Assembly: GCA_018653365.1 (NCBI GenBank)
Contig: JABIAG010000001.1
Location: 1-64,000, forward strand
Origin: Candidatus Woesearchaeota archaeon
Lineage (GTDB): Archaea > Nanobdellota > Nanobdellia > Woesearchaeales > JABIAG01
Length of the DNA stretch: 64,000 nt
Direction: 5' to 3'
The notes under the pieces were generated by a model. The model ran no database searches. It was not told where the DNA came from and saw only the letters and a list, made by a program, of their open reading frames with translations. This document shows positions 9,129-17,261 of this stretch, piece by piece. Positions within the stretch are counted from its first letter, which is position 1; every line of letters begins with the position of its first letter. Made by a program: the position numbers and the translations under genes.

Positions 9129-10010
9129 TTATATAACAACCAATATAGCGCCAAAAACAATAATCAAAGCAGCAATTGTTTTTTGTAAAAGATTCTTTTC
9201 TTTAAAAATTCTACCCCCAAAAAAGGTTATAATCACACTTCCCGAACTACTTAATGCGTGAGCAAGAACGGCGTGGGCTGCAGGAAAAGACATTGCAAAA
9301 TACATTAAAATATTTCTAAAAAACATCACAACAGAAATGAAAGATATTTTCTTAAAATCGCGCTGAAAATCTTTTAAATCACTTAAACCATAAGTAGAAA
9401 CTTCCTTAAAAGTAACAATTAGACTAATAAAAAACCAGGTATAAAAAAATACGGTGATAAAGTTTTCTTCAAGTAAAATATGTCTTTCAAGAATTGTTGA
9501 AAAAGAAAAAACCAGTATAACTAACAGATACATTCTTAGTTCTTTATGCTTGAAAACGGTTTTGAAAGGTTCCAAAAAACCCTTATGATGAAATTCTAAA
9601 ACGTATACACCTAAAAAAACGATTCCAATCCCGATAAGGTTTTGCCAAGAAGGAAACTCTTGTAAAAACAACATACCCAAAAGAAGGACAAAAATATTAC
9701 CTAAACCACCAAGAGGAGCAATCTCACTAATCTTTGCATGTTTAACAATTTTGTTTCTCTGCAATATGCCCAGAGCACCAATAACAGCAACAATGAACAC
9801 TATAACAATTCCTTTTGTTGAAATTCTTAAATTGATAAATAAAGACAGAATGGCTAATAAAATAAGATTAATAAACGATCTAAAAGAGGTGAATTCCAGT
9901 GCGTGCTCGTGAATTAAAACTTCTTTACGTGTAATGAAAGCAATCGAACCAATAATTGCAGCCGTTAAAACAAACACCCACCAAGGAAGCGTGGTTAAAA
10001 AATCATACAT
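9129..10010 (-). CDS. EamA-like DMT-superfamily transporter
   Basis: The 293-residue integral membrane protein has about ten hydrophobic helices in two halves, as in drug/metabolite transporters with two EamA domains. Family-like features are the N-terminal WWVFVLTAAIIGSIAFITRK, a Gly-rich segment APLGGLGNIFVLLLGMLFL followed by GIGIVFLGVYVLEF, and a second-half copy with LAHALSSSGSVIITFFGG. The substrate cannot be read from the sequence. It lies 1 bp from fen and abuts trm5, so it shares their transcript. The pairing with DNA and tRNA enzymes looks like genome compaction rather than shared function. Confidence 0.8.
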   Translation of the reverse strand: MYDFLTTLPWWVFVLTAAIIGSIAFITRKEVLIHEHALEFTSFRSFINLILLAILSLFINLRISTKGIVIVFIVAVIGALGILQRNKIVKHAKISEIAPLGGLGNIFVLLLGMLFLQEFPSWQNLIGIGIVFLGVYVLEFHHKGFLEPFKTVFKHKELRMYLLVILVFSFSTILERHILLEENFITVFFYTWFFISLIVTFKEVSTYGLSDLKDFQRDFKKISFISVVMFFRNILMYFAMSFPAAHAVLAHALSSSGSVIITFFGGRIFKEKNLLQKTIAALIIVFGAILVVI

Positions 10011-10011
10011 T

Positions 10012-11043
10012 TTACATAAAATCTCCTAAGCTCTTTTGTTTCTTCTTATCTTCACTCTTTTTTAATTTTTCTAAAGAAGATTCAACACGATCAATAGCAA
10101 AATCATGATTTTCAACAAGAAGAGTTTTGATCTTATCTTTATTTAACCGTGACCATTCCAGCACATAATCATCAGTGTGAGGGAGTTTCTTAAACAAATA
10201 AAAAACTTCTTCCCAAGGATAGGGAAAAAAATCATCCCACTTTAATTCTTTAAATAATGCATCCCAATCATCAGTTTCTTTAACTTTTTTCAATGCACCC
10301 TTAGGACCAACACCCTTAATTCCACCAACATTAAAATCAGTACCGATACACATACTTAAAACAATTAATTTATCTCTATCAATCCCTAACTTATTAAACA
10401 CCTCGCTAGACCTAATAAGTTCTGGTTTAACAGTTTTATAACCTAATCCATGAATCTTTTTTCGCTTACCTGCAATAGAAAGATTGTGAATAAGTAAATT
10501 ACATCCAAACAACAAGCTATCATAATCTTGACTAACACATGCAAATGCCTCGCCTTTCTCAACCATATATGCAGCTTGAGCTTCACCCTCGCTTGGGGCC
10601 TGAACAATAGGAATTCCAAATGCAGCAATTAATTCTTTAGCATCATTAACCATTTCCTCAGTTAACTTAGAAGAACGTGAAGCGAATTTTTTCATAGAAT
10701 CCACATCTTTTTCTTGAAGTGCAACTTTATACTTAGCTTCAGCATCTAACTTTAGCTTTTTTCTTCTTTCTCTCTCTTTCTTTTTCAAATCAGGGGCCTC
10801 ACCATCAAAAACAAAAATGGGTTTTATGCCTGCCTCTAAAAAACGCACAAGCCTACTAAACAATCCAATTAAGTGAGAGGTTACATGACCTTTCGAATCA
10901 GTTAAGGGTGAACCATCAACAGCACGAATTGTTGTAAGAAACTGATACAACATGTTAAATGCATCAAAAGCAAGAACCTTACCAGAAAGATCTTTTAATT
11001 CGATCTCTTCTTTAGTTATAAGTTCTTTAAGTGAAACTCCCAT
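10012..11043 (-). CDS. fen: Flap endonuclease FEN1
   Basis: The 343-residue protein is full-length archaeal FEN1, which cuts 5' flaps during Okazaki fragment maturation and repair. It starts with the conserved MGVSLKEL and carries metal-binding acids in AFDAFNMLYQF, FVFDGEAPDLKKKE, APSEGEAQAAYM, SQDYDSLLFG and GTDFNVGGIKGVGPK (helix-hairpin-helix). The C-terminus QKSLGDFM occupies the PCNA-binding (PIP) position but has Met where the second aromatic is usual. A TATA-like box about 25 bases upstream (11065-11074) suggests a near-leaderless mRNA that also covers eamA and trm5. Confidence 0.95.
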   Translation of the reverse strand: MGVSLKELITKEEIELKDLSGKVLAFDAFNMLYQFLTTIRAVDGSPLTDSKGHVTSHLIGLFSRLVRFLEAGIKPIFVFDGEAPDLKKKERERRKKLKLDAEAKYKVALQEKDVDSMKKFASRSSKLTEEMVNDAKELIAAFGIPIVQAPSEGEAQAAYMVEKGEAFACVSQDYDSLLFGCNLLIHNLSIAGKRKKIHGLGYKTVKPELIRSSEVFNKLGIDRDKLIVLSMCIGTDFNVGGIKGVGPKGALKKVKETDDWDALFKELKWDDFFPYPWEEVFYLFKKLPHTDDYVLEWSRLNKDKIKTLLVENHDFAIDRVESSLEKLKKSEDKKKQKSLGDFM

Positions 11044-11104
11044 ACTGATAAAAACAACAGGAAGTATATAAAATTAATTAAGAACTAATAACAATTAAAG
11101 ACTG

Positions 11105-11172
11105 ATTACGCCTTGCCCGCATTCTTTCGCCAATGCCAAGCGAAGTAGGTCTCCCTTTGGTCGAGCCTACAA
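11105..11172. other. GC-richer intergenic segment with two hairpins (possible ncRNA)
   Basis: In an AT-rich genome this stretch between fen and the next gene is conspicuously G+C rich. It can form TTCGC...GCGAA with a 9-base loop (about 11124-11144) and GTAGG...CCTAC with a 16-base loop. High G+C in an AT-rich intergenic region is a common signature of structured RNA. I do not recognise a C/D, H/ACA or tRNA pattern, and a dispersed palindromic repeat is equally possible. Confidence 0.4.
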
Positions 11173-11177
11173 AAAAA

Positions 11178-11690
11178 TTAAGCCTTACCCCAAGCAAGCA
11201 TTCCCCACATAACATACATCCAAAAACCCCCAAAAAAAGGAATGATAAGAAGAATTGCCCACCAACCTGGACGGTGCATTCTTTCACAAATTTTCCATTG
11301 CCAAACAATAGAAAAAACTACGAAAATGATGATTGCAACAACATAAAGAATCATAAAAGCAGCCAGCATAATAATTAGAGCAGTTGAGCTACCTAAGCCA
11401 CCTAGAGCAAAAGAGGTAAGTGAAACTAACATTGCAACTAAATAAAGAACCAATCCAATAATTGCTGTTAAGATCGGCCACCAATGCATTTTAGCAAAAG
11501 CAGGCAACATCCACAAATTAGCAATAGGGATCCAGGCTAACCAAGATTTTTTGTATCTTAACTTTTTAGCTACTGTCTGTAAAGCCAAACCCATAAAAAC
11601 ATAAGAAAATACTAAAAAAGCACCATAAAAAACAAGCATAATCGCCATGATTCCTGCAGGATATACTCCTGGACTTAAAGATTCAAACAT
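11178..11690 (-). CDS. Membrane protein resembling the DUF5684 family
   Basis: The 170-residue protein has about four hydrophobic helices. A conserved loop follows the first helix (GLALQTVAKKLRYKKSWLAWIP), then W-rich segments AKMHWWPILTA and MHRPGWWAILLIIPFFGG. This repeated pattern of a basic loop followed by W-W and a helix is typical of small DUF5684-like membrane proteins; the role is unknown. I chose the start at 11690 (MFESLS) because AGGT lies just upstream and the TATA-like box at 11711-11722 precedes it. The longer reading to 11798 would begin before that box and overlap the divergent gene. Confidence 0.7.
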   Translation of the reverse strand: MFESLSPGVYPAGIMAIMLVFYGAFLVFSYVFMGLALQTVAKKLRYKKSWLAWIPIANLWMLPAFAKMHWWPILTAIIGLVLYLVAMLVSLTSFALGGLGSSTALIIMLAAFMILYVVAIIIFVVFSIVWQWKICERMHRPGWWAILLIIPFFGGFWMYVMWGMLAWGKA

Positions 11691-11710
11691 AATAACCTGG
11701 ATTAGAAACA

Positions 11711-11722
11711 AATATTTAAATA
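11711..11722. promoter_or_regulatory. Shared bidirectional TATA region
   Basis: The self-complementary core ATATTTAAATAT lies about 21 bases before the minus-strand start (11690) and about 24 bases before the plus-strand start (11746). One AT-rich box could serve both divergent genes, giving short-leader or leaderless messages in each direction. Confidence 0.55.
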
Positions 11723-11745
11723 TATCGGTTTCAATCATTGAAAGG

Positions 11746-12903
11746 ATGAAAGGACAAATCAATGCATTACCATTTATAATAATACTATCAATTATCATAA
11801 TTGGTGCGCTAGCACTCTTCTTTTACCAAAAAACGTCAGAAGTTAACACCCAGGTAATAGGTATAGAACACAATAACTTTTTAAGAAATATTGAGAAAAA
11901 AATAACCGAATACTCAAATAAAAATAAGGGAAGTACAGAAACATTTTCATTTAACATACCAGAACAAATAAACCTGGTTTGTTTTATTGATCGAGAAGGA
12001 GAGGTACAAAAGTTTTCAAATCCAGAACTAGACATACAAACTAACGCAGAAATAGATAAAAACATATTTTTTCAACCAAAAGAATTTCAATCTGCAAAAA
12101 TTGAAAACTTTGAGGTTGAAGAAAACCCCTTATGTGTAAAAAATGTAAACTCAAAAATAAACTTAAGACTAGAAAGTTTAGGAAAGAAAACCAAAATAAG
12201 AGCGGCCAGTCCTGAAGAAATAAAACAAACTGAATGTACATCCCTAATCTATAATGGAGAAGATAAAGAAAAAATAGACGTTGCATTTATTGGATATGGA
12301 TATGAAAATAACAAAAAACTAACTGACGATGCAATGATTTACATAGAAAATGTATTTGAAACCATAGAACCCTATGCATCAAACCAAAACAAATTCAATT
12401 TTTATCAAATAAATGAGCCAACAGAACACTGTGAACTAACATACTACATAAAATGTAATAATTTTGAGGTTAAAAAACAGGCATCGAAATGCCCAAATGA
12501 TTTCGTAATAGTTTTAGCAGAAAGAAACAAAATATTGAATCTGGCATCACCAATAAGAAGTTCAGCAATTGGAAATCTTGCAAAAATCAATACTGCTGAC
12601 AATATTCTAGTACTTGCACATGAATTTGGACACTCTTTTGGAGACCTGGGAGATGAATATGTAGATGATGCATATTACGGCCAATTTAACATCAAAGCAA
12701 ACGAAATACCCAACTGTGGTGAAGTAAACTGTAAAGAATGGAAAGATATAGAAGGATCAAGTTGCTATAAAGGATGCACATTAAGCACATTATACAGAGC
12801 CACTAAAAATTCAATAATGAATCTTTACTTTAAAGATGGTGGCGAAACCTATGGACCAGTAAATGAAAAAGAACTAAATGATAATTTGAGGTTATACAAA
12901 TGA
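11746..12903 (+). CDS. Membrane-anchored zinc metalloprotease, M64 (IgA peptidase)-like
   Basis: The 385-residue protein begins MKGQINALPFIIILSIIIIG, an N-terminal hydrophobic anchor after a K-G-Q motif resembling archaeal class III (pilin-type) signals. The C-terminal half holds LAHEFGHSFGDLGDEYVD (His292, Glu293, His296 and the downstream D-E-Y), the HExxH zinc site of M64 peptidases, followed by NSIMNLYF and GPVNEKEL, which fit the family's Met-turn and C-terminal helix. Eight cysteines around it suggest an exported, disulfide-bonded enzyme. I chose ATG 11746 over 11647 because the promoter lies between them. It overlaps the next gene by 4 bases (ATGA). Substrate unknown; surface protein processing is plausible given the neighbourhood. 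Confidence 0.8.
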   Translation: MKGQINALPFIIILSIIIIGALALFFYQKTSEVNTQVIGIEHNNFLRNIEKKITEYSNKNKGSTETFSFNIPEQINLVCFIDREGEVQKFSNPELDIQTNAEIDKNIFFQPKEFQSAKIENFEVEENPLCVKNVNSKINLRLESLGKKTKIRAASPEEIKQTECTSLIYNGEDKEKIDVAFIGYGYENNKKLTDDAMIYIENVFETIEPYASNQNKFNFYQINEPTEHCELTYYIKCNNFEVKKQASKCPNDFVIVLAERNKILNLASPIRSSAIGNLAKINTADNILVLAHEFGHSFGDLGDEYVDDAYYGQFNIKANEIPNCGEVNCKEWKDIEGSSCYKGCTLSTLYRATKNSIMNLYFKDGGETYGPVNEKELNDNLRLYK

Positions 12904-13439
12904 AAAAAATAAGTTGGTTCTTAATATTATTATTAATTCCATTAGTTTATGCAGAACCAACCTCAATAAACGTACTTAATTTAGAATACAATAATGAAGA
13001 CATAAACATACTAGAAAAATTTAGTACAATAGGATATTATCCAGACAGAAACATACAACCTGAAAAAGGATACCTATTAAAAATAATGTCACAAGAAAAT
13101 ACAATATTATACTCCTTCAGATTCTTACCCCCTACAACAGAATATTTAGATGGATTTGATGGAACATACAATCTAGGAAGAAGTGAAATAAGTAATAAAC
13201 TAAACTTTTCATTAATCATACCCTCATTTGAAAATGAAAAAGAAATTTTAATCGTCAAAGAGGGAGAACAAATGAGTTATGATCTAACTGAATCCAATAA
13301 AGGAAAAATAATGTTAGGGGGACTGTTAATTTTAATAATAATATTCTTTTTTTTAGCATTCAAAAAAAAGAAAAAAGTGAACCCAGAAGAAAAAATCATA
13401 AAAAAAGTAAAAGAAGAACTTAAAGCTGAACAAAAATAA
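12900..13439 (+). CDS. Secreted, C-terminally anchored protein co-encoded with the protease
   Basis: The 179-residue protein has a clear Sec signal (MKKISWFLILLLIPLVYAEP, cleavage probably after VYA), about 110 residues of extracellular beta-rich sequence, a single C-terminal membrane helix (GGLLILIIIFFFLAF) and a basic cytoplasmic tail. Its ATG overlaps the stop of the protease gene, so the two probably work together, perhaps as protease and membrane partner. I do not recognise the extracellular domain. Its 3' end overlaps the convergent gene by 20 bases. Confidence 0.7.
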   Translation: MKKISWFLILLLIPLVYAEPTSINVLNLEYNNEDINILEKFSTIGYYPDRNIQPEKGYLLKIMSQENTILYSFRFLPPTTEYLDGFDGTYNLGRSEISNKLNFSLIIPSFENEKEILIVKEGEQMSYDLTESNKGKIMLGGLLILIIIFFFLAFKKKKKVNPEEKIIKKVKEELKAEQK

Positions 13440-14439
13440 TATTACGAAATTCTTTACCTAACTTTTCTTGAGAAGTTTTAGTTAGTGAACCCGGTGCCAA
13501 TAAAATAGAGGGTAGTTTCTTCAATTCTCCACCAACATATGCGGCATGAATATCTGAATCATTTAATCGTTTCTTATTTTTAGCTTTACAAAAATAAAAT
13601 AAAATGCCAATACTGCTTGGGATTTCTACTTCTAAATCAATCTCAGATTCTTTTTTTATAATATCATAAGTGACAACTTCTGCATCAATACTTGAGAAAT
13701 AATCACCAACTTGCTTAAGAAATTTGTCTGAAGAATCAAAAGCATTTGAAATGTGTTTTTGTGTTTCTTTTTTTGGTTTAACTGCCTTTTTTTCAACCAC
13801 TACCTCTTTGACCTTTGGTTTAGTAACTTTTTTAGTGACTGGTTTTGGCTCTTGCTTAACAGGTTTTGGTTCAGGCTTTGAAATAGGTTTGACTTTTTCT
13901 ACTTCAGATTCTTTAACTTCCTTTTTAACAATCTCAACAGGAGCCACCTCTGTTTTCTTAACTTCCGGCTCGGGAAGAGGTTCTTCTTTAATCTCTTCTT
14001 TAGGTAATAACAAGGTTCTAATGGTTTCACTAGCCTCATCATTAGACAAAGAATAAAACTTCCAAAAAATTTCTTTTTTATTTTTATACGTAACTTCTAA
14101 AGGCACTGCAAAATCTTTAATATTTCTTAAAGAAACCCTTAACAAAGGTGAAATTTGAGAATCTTGAAGAACCTTATTGGCTTTTAACTCATTAAATGCT
14201 GCTTGATCTTTTTGATGTAAATGATTAGAAAACTTTTCTAACATGCTTTTTTGTTCAGGCAGAAAATACAAAGGAGAAGAACCCAACTTCAAACTACTAA
14301 TCTGAATAAGCTTTTTAGACAAAAGATCAGATAAGTGTGCAGAAGCAATATATGATTCAACCCGCATATTGTTCGCTAAATCCATAGGCACTATCGGCCC
14401 TTTAGCCTTAATAAACGCAATAATATCTTCCTGACTCAT
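13420..14439 (-). CDS. Winged-helix protein with a C-terminal restriction-endonuclease-like domain
   Basis: This 339-residue protein has three parts. Residues 1 to about 75 form a winged helix (MSQEDIIAFIKAKGPIVPMD, then IASAHLSDLLSKKLIQI). Residues about 150-230 are a low-complexity Lys/Pro/Glu/Val linker. The last 100 residues or so (FLKQVGDYFSSIDAEVV, ESEIDLEVEI, FYFCKAKNKKR) look like a PD-(D/E)xK-type core, with acidic residues before a beta hairpin and a Lys after it. I chose ATG 14439 because a TATA-like box (14461-14468) lies about 25 bases upstream, giving a leaderless message. It is probably a DNA-binding protein; nuclease activity is inference. Confidence 0.6.
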   Translation of the reverse strand: MSQEDIIAFIKAKGPIVPMDLANNMRVESYIASAHLSDLLSKKLIQISSLKLGSSPLYFLPEQKSMLEKFSNHLHQKDQAAFNELKANKVLQDSQISPLLRVSLRNIKDFAVPLEVTYKNKKEIFWKFYSLSNDEASETIRTLLLPKEEIKEEPLPEPEVKKTEVAPVEIVKKEVKESEVEKVKPISKPEPKPVKQEPKPVTKKVTKPKVKEVVVEKKAVKPKKETQKHISNAFDSSDKFLKQVGDYFSSIDAEVVTYDIIKKESEIDLEVEIPSSIGILFYFCKAKNKKRLNDSDIHAAYVGGELKKLPSILLAPGSLTKTSQEKLGKEFRNIIFVQL

Positions 14440-14502
14440 AAAAAGAGAGCGTGGAAAGGCATTTATATGTATTTCTAGTTTAGAAAGCAATTATGAAAAA
14501 AA

Positions 14503-15036
14503 TTAAGGACGAACCCATTTAACTTCCCAGTAAGTAACATCACCTTCAGCATCGACTGCTGCGATCATTAGCCTTTTTTTCGTTGAATGAGCAACTCTAT
14601 TCTTAGCGGAGAATTCATACCAAGTTAAACTTTCACCTTCATGAACAGGATAAATAACCCATTTAGCATGATCCTCACCGGGTTTAATACCTCTATCATA
14701 AACACGAAAGTCTGCGCCAAACTTAAGAGCGGTCTTAACAATATAACCGCGATCTCTCAAATCTTTAAATACAGTATATCTAATCCAGAAATTCTTTTCA
14801 AAACGTTGAGCCTTGTTAATATACTCATCTTTTTTTAGTTCTTTTTTCTTACCATCAAAAATACGAATTTTCTTCTTTTCAAATAAATAAAGTGCCTCTA
14901 ATAAAGAAAGTTGAACCTGACCATCATCAAGAATGTTTCCATACCTACCATTATTATAAAGATCTCGGGCATCATCAGAAGCCGCAGTAAGAATCCTTTC
15001 TCTTGCAAATAACGTCTTTAACCTATGCTTTGCCAT
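14503..15036 (-). CDS. endA: tRNA-splicing endonuclease EndA
   Basis: The 177-residue protein is the short archaeal EndA that cuts introns from pre-tRNA at bulge-helix-bulge sites, usually as a homotetramer at this length. The catalytic domain begins at YTVFKDLRDRGYIVKTALKF and contains the triad: Tyr113 in FRVYDRG, His123 in GEDHAKWVI and Lys153 in HSTKKRLMIAA. A TATA-like box (15059-15066) sits about 25 bases upstream of the start. Its presence implies that some tRNAs of this organism contain introns. Confidence 0.92.
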   Translation of the reverse strand: MAKHRLKTLFARERILTAASDDARDLYNNGRYGNILDDGQVQLSLLEALYLFEKKKIRIFDGKKKELKKDEYINKAQRFEKNFWIRYTVFKDLRDRGYIVKTALKFGADFRVYDRGIKPGEDHAKWVIYPVHEGESLTWYEFSAKNRVAHSTKKRLMIAAVDAEGDVTYWEVKWVRP

Positions 15037-15119
15037 ACAACAAATGAGTTAGAATTAGTTTATAAGAGTTTTGGTTTTTTAAGGAATCTTTAAAAAATAA
15101 CAACAATTACCTTAAAGAT

Positions 15120-15497
15120 ATGGCAAGGTCAGAAACAATAAGAATACCAATTGGAAAAACTCAACAAGTAATGTACCAAACAGGAGGGCCGCTTCTAGAT
15201 ATTTTAATACCCACTGCAAGAGCTACAAGAAGACTTGGAAAAAAACCAGGCGAACTTGTTTTTGTAGAAGCAGGAAGTCAATATGGAATATTGAGTTTAA
15301 CTCGAGTTCCATTAGAAGAAACACCCGGACCTGCAATGGGAGGAGAATTTGACATTCCATTAAATCATGCAATTTATGTGAGAAGAAGAAATAGACAAAT
15401 AAAAGCAATTTGTATGTATGCTTGTGATATTGAAAGATCAGCTTATCAAGGAACTTTAGCAGAATTATTAGAAAATCCAAACATACAAAAAACATAA
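15120..15497 (+). CDS. Conserved-looking hypothetical protein, 125 residues
   Basis: A soluble protein with no signal or membrane segment. It has two compact parts: MARSETIRIPIGKTQQVMYQ and an Arg-rich middle (ARATRRLGKKPGELVFVEAG), then HAIYVRRRNRQIKAICMYAC and a C-terminal helix. The density of Arg and Lys suggests nucleic-acid contact, but I do not recognise the family. A TATA-like box at 15089-15098 lies about 25-30 bases before ATG 15120, so the message is probably leaderless. It is divergent from endA and followed by rnz, which has its own promoter. Confidence 0.65.
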   Translation: MARSETIRIPIGKTQQVMYQTGGPLLDILIPTARATRRLGKKPGELVFVEAGSQYGILSLTRVPLEETPGPAMGGEFDIPLNHAIYVRRRNRQIKAICMYACDIERSAYQGTLAELLENPNIQKT

Positions 15498-15509
15498 TTA
15501 ACAACAACT

Positions 15510-15517
15510 TTTATATA
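15510..15517 (+). promoter_or_regulatory. TATA-like box of rnz
   Basis: TTTATATA lies 31 bases before the rnz ATG (15541), the spacing expected for a leaderless archaeal transcript. There is no ribosome-binding site between them. Confidence 0.55.
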
Positions 15518-15540
15518 CTTTAGTAGATACTTCTAACCAT

Positions 15541-16431
15541 ATGAAAATAACATTTTTAGGAACAGGCTGTATGGTGCCAACCAAAGAAAGAAACCACCCC
15601 GGAATTTTTGTTAAACAGAAAACTCAAGGGATTCTATTAGATTGTGGAGAAAACATTCAAAGACAACTAAAAATTGCAGGAATAAAAAATAACAAAATAA
15701 CTAAAATTTTCATTAGTCACTGGCACGGAGACCACTCACTAGGTTTACCGGGATTACTTAACAGTATGTCCCGCTTTGAATATAATGGAACCCTAGAAAT
15801 TTATGGACCAAAAGGAACCAAAAAATTTTATGAACATATGAATAAATCATTTGAATCAACAGTTGATGTAGAAGTAAAAATAACTGAAATTGAGGAAGGA
15901 ATAGCATATGAAGATGACGAACTCAAAATAATTGTTTTACCTTTAGAACATGGGGTACCAACAATTGGAATAAGAATAGAAGAAAAAGATAGGTTAAGAA
16001 TAAATAATGTTAAAGCTAAAAAATTAGGATTAGAAGAGGGACCCTTAATGGGACAATTACAACAAGGTAAAGATATTGTGTTAAAAGGTAAAAAAATAAA
16101 ACATAAAGATGTAACTTACATTGTAGAAGGAATAAAAATAGCATACATATCAGACACAGTATTTTGTAAAAACACCCTTGCAATAGCAAAAAATGTTGAT
16201 TTGTTAATTGCCGAATCAACCTTTGAATCAAGCCTAGAAGAAAAAGCAGAAGAATACAAACACATGACTGCACAACAAGCAGCAACAGTAGCAAATAAAG
16301 CAAACGTAAAACAATTAGTATTAACACACTTTAGTCAAAGATATAAAGACATAACAGTAGTATTAGACGATGCTAAACAAGTATTTGACAACACTATAGC
16401 TGCAAAAGATTTTATGAAAATAAAATTATAA
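15541..16431 (+). CDS. rnz: Ribonuclease Z (tRNA 3' endonuclease)
   Basis: The 296-residue metallo-beta-lactamase enzyme removes the 3' trailer from pre-tRNA. It starts MKITFLGTGCMVPTKERNHP, carries the zinc motif HWHGDHSLG (residues about 60-65), the GLPGLLNSM segment, the His in LPLEHGVPTIGIRI, the Asp in YISDTVF and the terminal His in LVLTHFSQRY. The length fits short-form RNase Z. It forms a tRNA-processing neighbourhood with endA but has its own promoter. Confidence 0.93.
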   Translation: MKITFLGTGCMVPTKERNHPGIFVKQKTQGILLDCGENIQRQLKIAGIKNNKITKIFISHWHGDHSLGLPGLLNSMSRFEYNGTLEIYGPKGTKKFYEHMNKSFESTVDVEVKITEIEEGIAYEDDELKIIVLPLEHGVPTIGIRIEEKDRLRINNVKAKKLGLEEGPLMGQLQQGKDIVLKGKKIKHKDVTYIVEGIKIAYISDTVFCKNTLAIAKNVDLLIAESTFESSLEEKAEEYKHMTAQQAATVANKANVKQLVLTHFSQRYKDITVVLDDAKQVFDNTIAAKDFMKIKL

Positions 16432-16487
16432 TTCTAAACTTAACTAAAATAGAAAGATTTTTGAAACTTGCTCTCAAATAACTTAAA

Positions 16488-16886
16488 ATGAGTAAACAAA
16501 GATGGGCTAAAAGAAAAGGAACTCAGGGTGAAAGAGATTTAATCAATTTATTTTGGGAAAATGGTTGGTCAGCACACAGAATAGCAGGAAGTGGATCTAG
16601 CAGATATCCCTCGCCTGACGTAATAGCAGGTATTGCAACAAGAAAACTAGCAATTGAAGCAAAAGTATGTAATGATAAAAAAAAGTACTTTAAGGATGAA
16701 GAAATTCATGGATTAAAAGAATTTTGCAGAATATTTGGGGCAGAGGCATGGATAGCAATCAAGTTTGGAGGCGAGGAATGGATGTTTATTACATTAGAAG
16801 ATTTAAATGAAAGCGGACAAAGTTATAATATTTCTATACAAGATTTAAAAAATAAAGGGTTATTGTTTGAAGAAGTAATCAAATAA
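16488..16886 (+). CDS. hjc: Holliday junction resolvase Hjc
   Basis: The 132-residue protein is archaeal Hjc, which resolves four-way DNA junctions as a homodimer. Catalytic features are KGTQGERDLINLFW (Glu15), RIAGSGSSRYPSPDVIAG (the Asp) and KLAIEAKV (Glu-x-Lys), all in the order of the PD-(D/E)xK nuclease fold. It follows rnz by 56 bases. Confidence 0.93.
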   Translation: MSKQRWAKRKGTQGERDLINLFWENGWSAHRIAGSGSSRYPSPDVIAGIATRKLAIEAKVCNDKKKYFKDEEIHGLKEFCRIFGAEAWIAIKFGGEEWMFITLEDLNESGQSYNISIQDLKNKGLLFEEVIK

Positions 16887-16920
16887 TATAAAATAAAAAG
16901 AGTAAATTAAAATAAAAAAA

Positions 16921-17178
16921 TTATTTCTTCTTTTTAGAAACTTTTTTCTTAGCAGGTTTTTTCTTAACAACCTTCTTTTTAATTTTAACAGGTTTCATTT
17001 TTAGGGCTTTTTCAATTCTACCTTCCTCAAAAAGAATCCGTTCAGTCATTCGTTCCATATTCAAATCAATTCTAGAAATTCTTCTCTCAAGAACAACTAA
17101 AACCCTTAATGAATAAACTATGGCTGCAAGTGTTGCGATAATAATTGATAAACTTACTCCTTCAAATCCTAATGGCAT
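16921..17178 (-). CDS. Small single-pass membrane protein with poly-Lys tail
   Basis: This 85-residue protein has one N-terminal membrane helix (VSLSIIIATLAAIVYSLRVL), an amphipathic helical segment with regularly spaced Arg and Glu, and a C-terminal tail made almost entirely of Lys, Val and Pro. The tail resembles histone H1-like or other nonspecific nucleic-acid-binding tails, so it could tether DNA or RNA to the membrane; that is inference. A strong ribosome-binding site (GGAGGTGA) precedes the ATG by 5 bases, unusual in a window where leaderless starts dominate. Confidence 0.7.
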   Translation of the reverse strand: MPLGFEGVSLSIIIATLAAIVYSLRVLVVLERRISRIDLNMERMTERILFEEGRIEKALKMKPVKIKKKVVKKKPAKKKVSKKKK

Positions 17179-17261
17179 CTAATTCACCTCCGTTTTCAAA
17201 TGCAATATGAATATTTCAATATATAGCTTAACTTATTTAAAAACTTTTCGAAAAAGAGAAT

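Noticed and set aside
11078-11308. Minus-strand 76-codon frame overlapping the hairpin segment
   Set aside because: It overlaps the better-supported membrane protein gene in another frame and has no promoter or homologous features.
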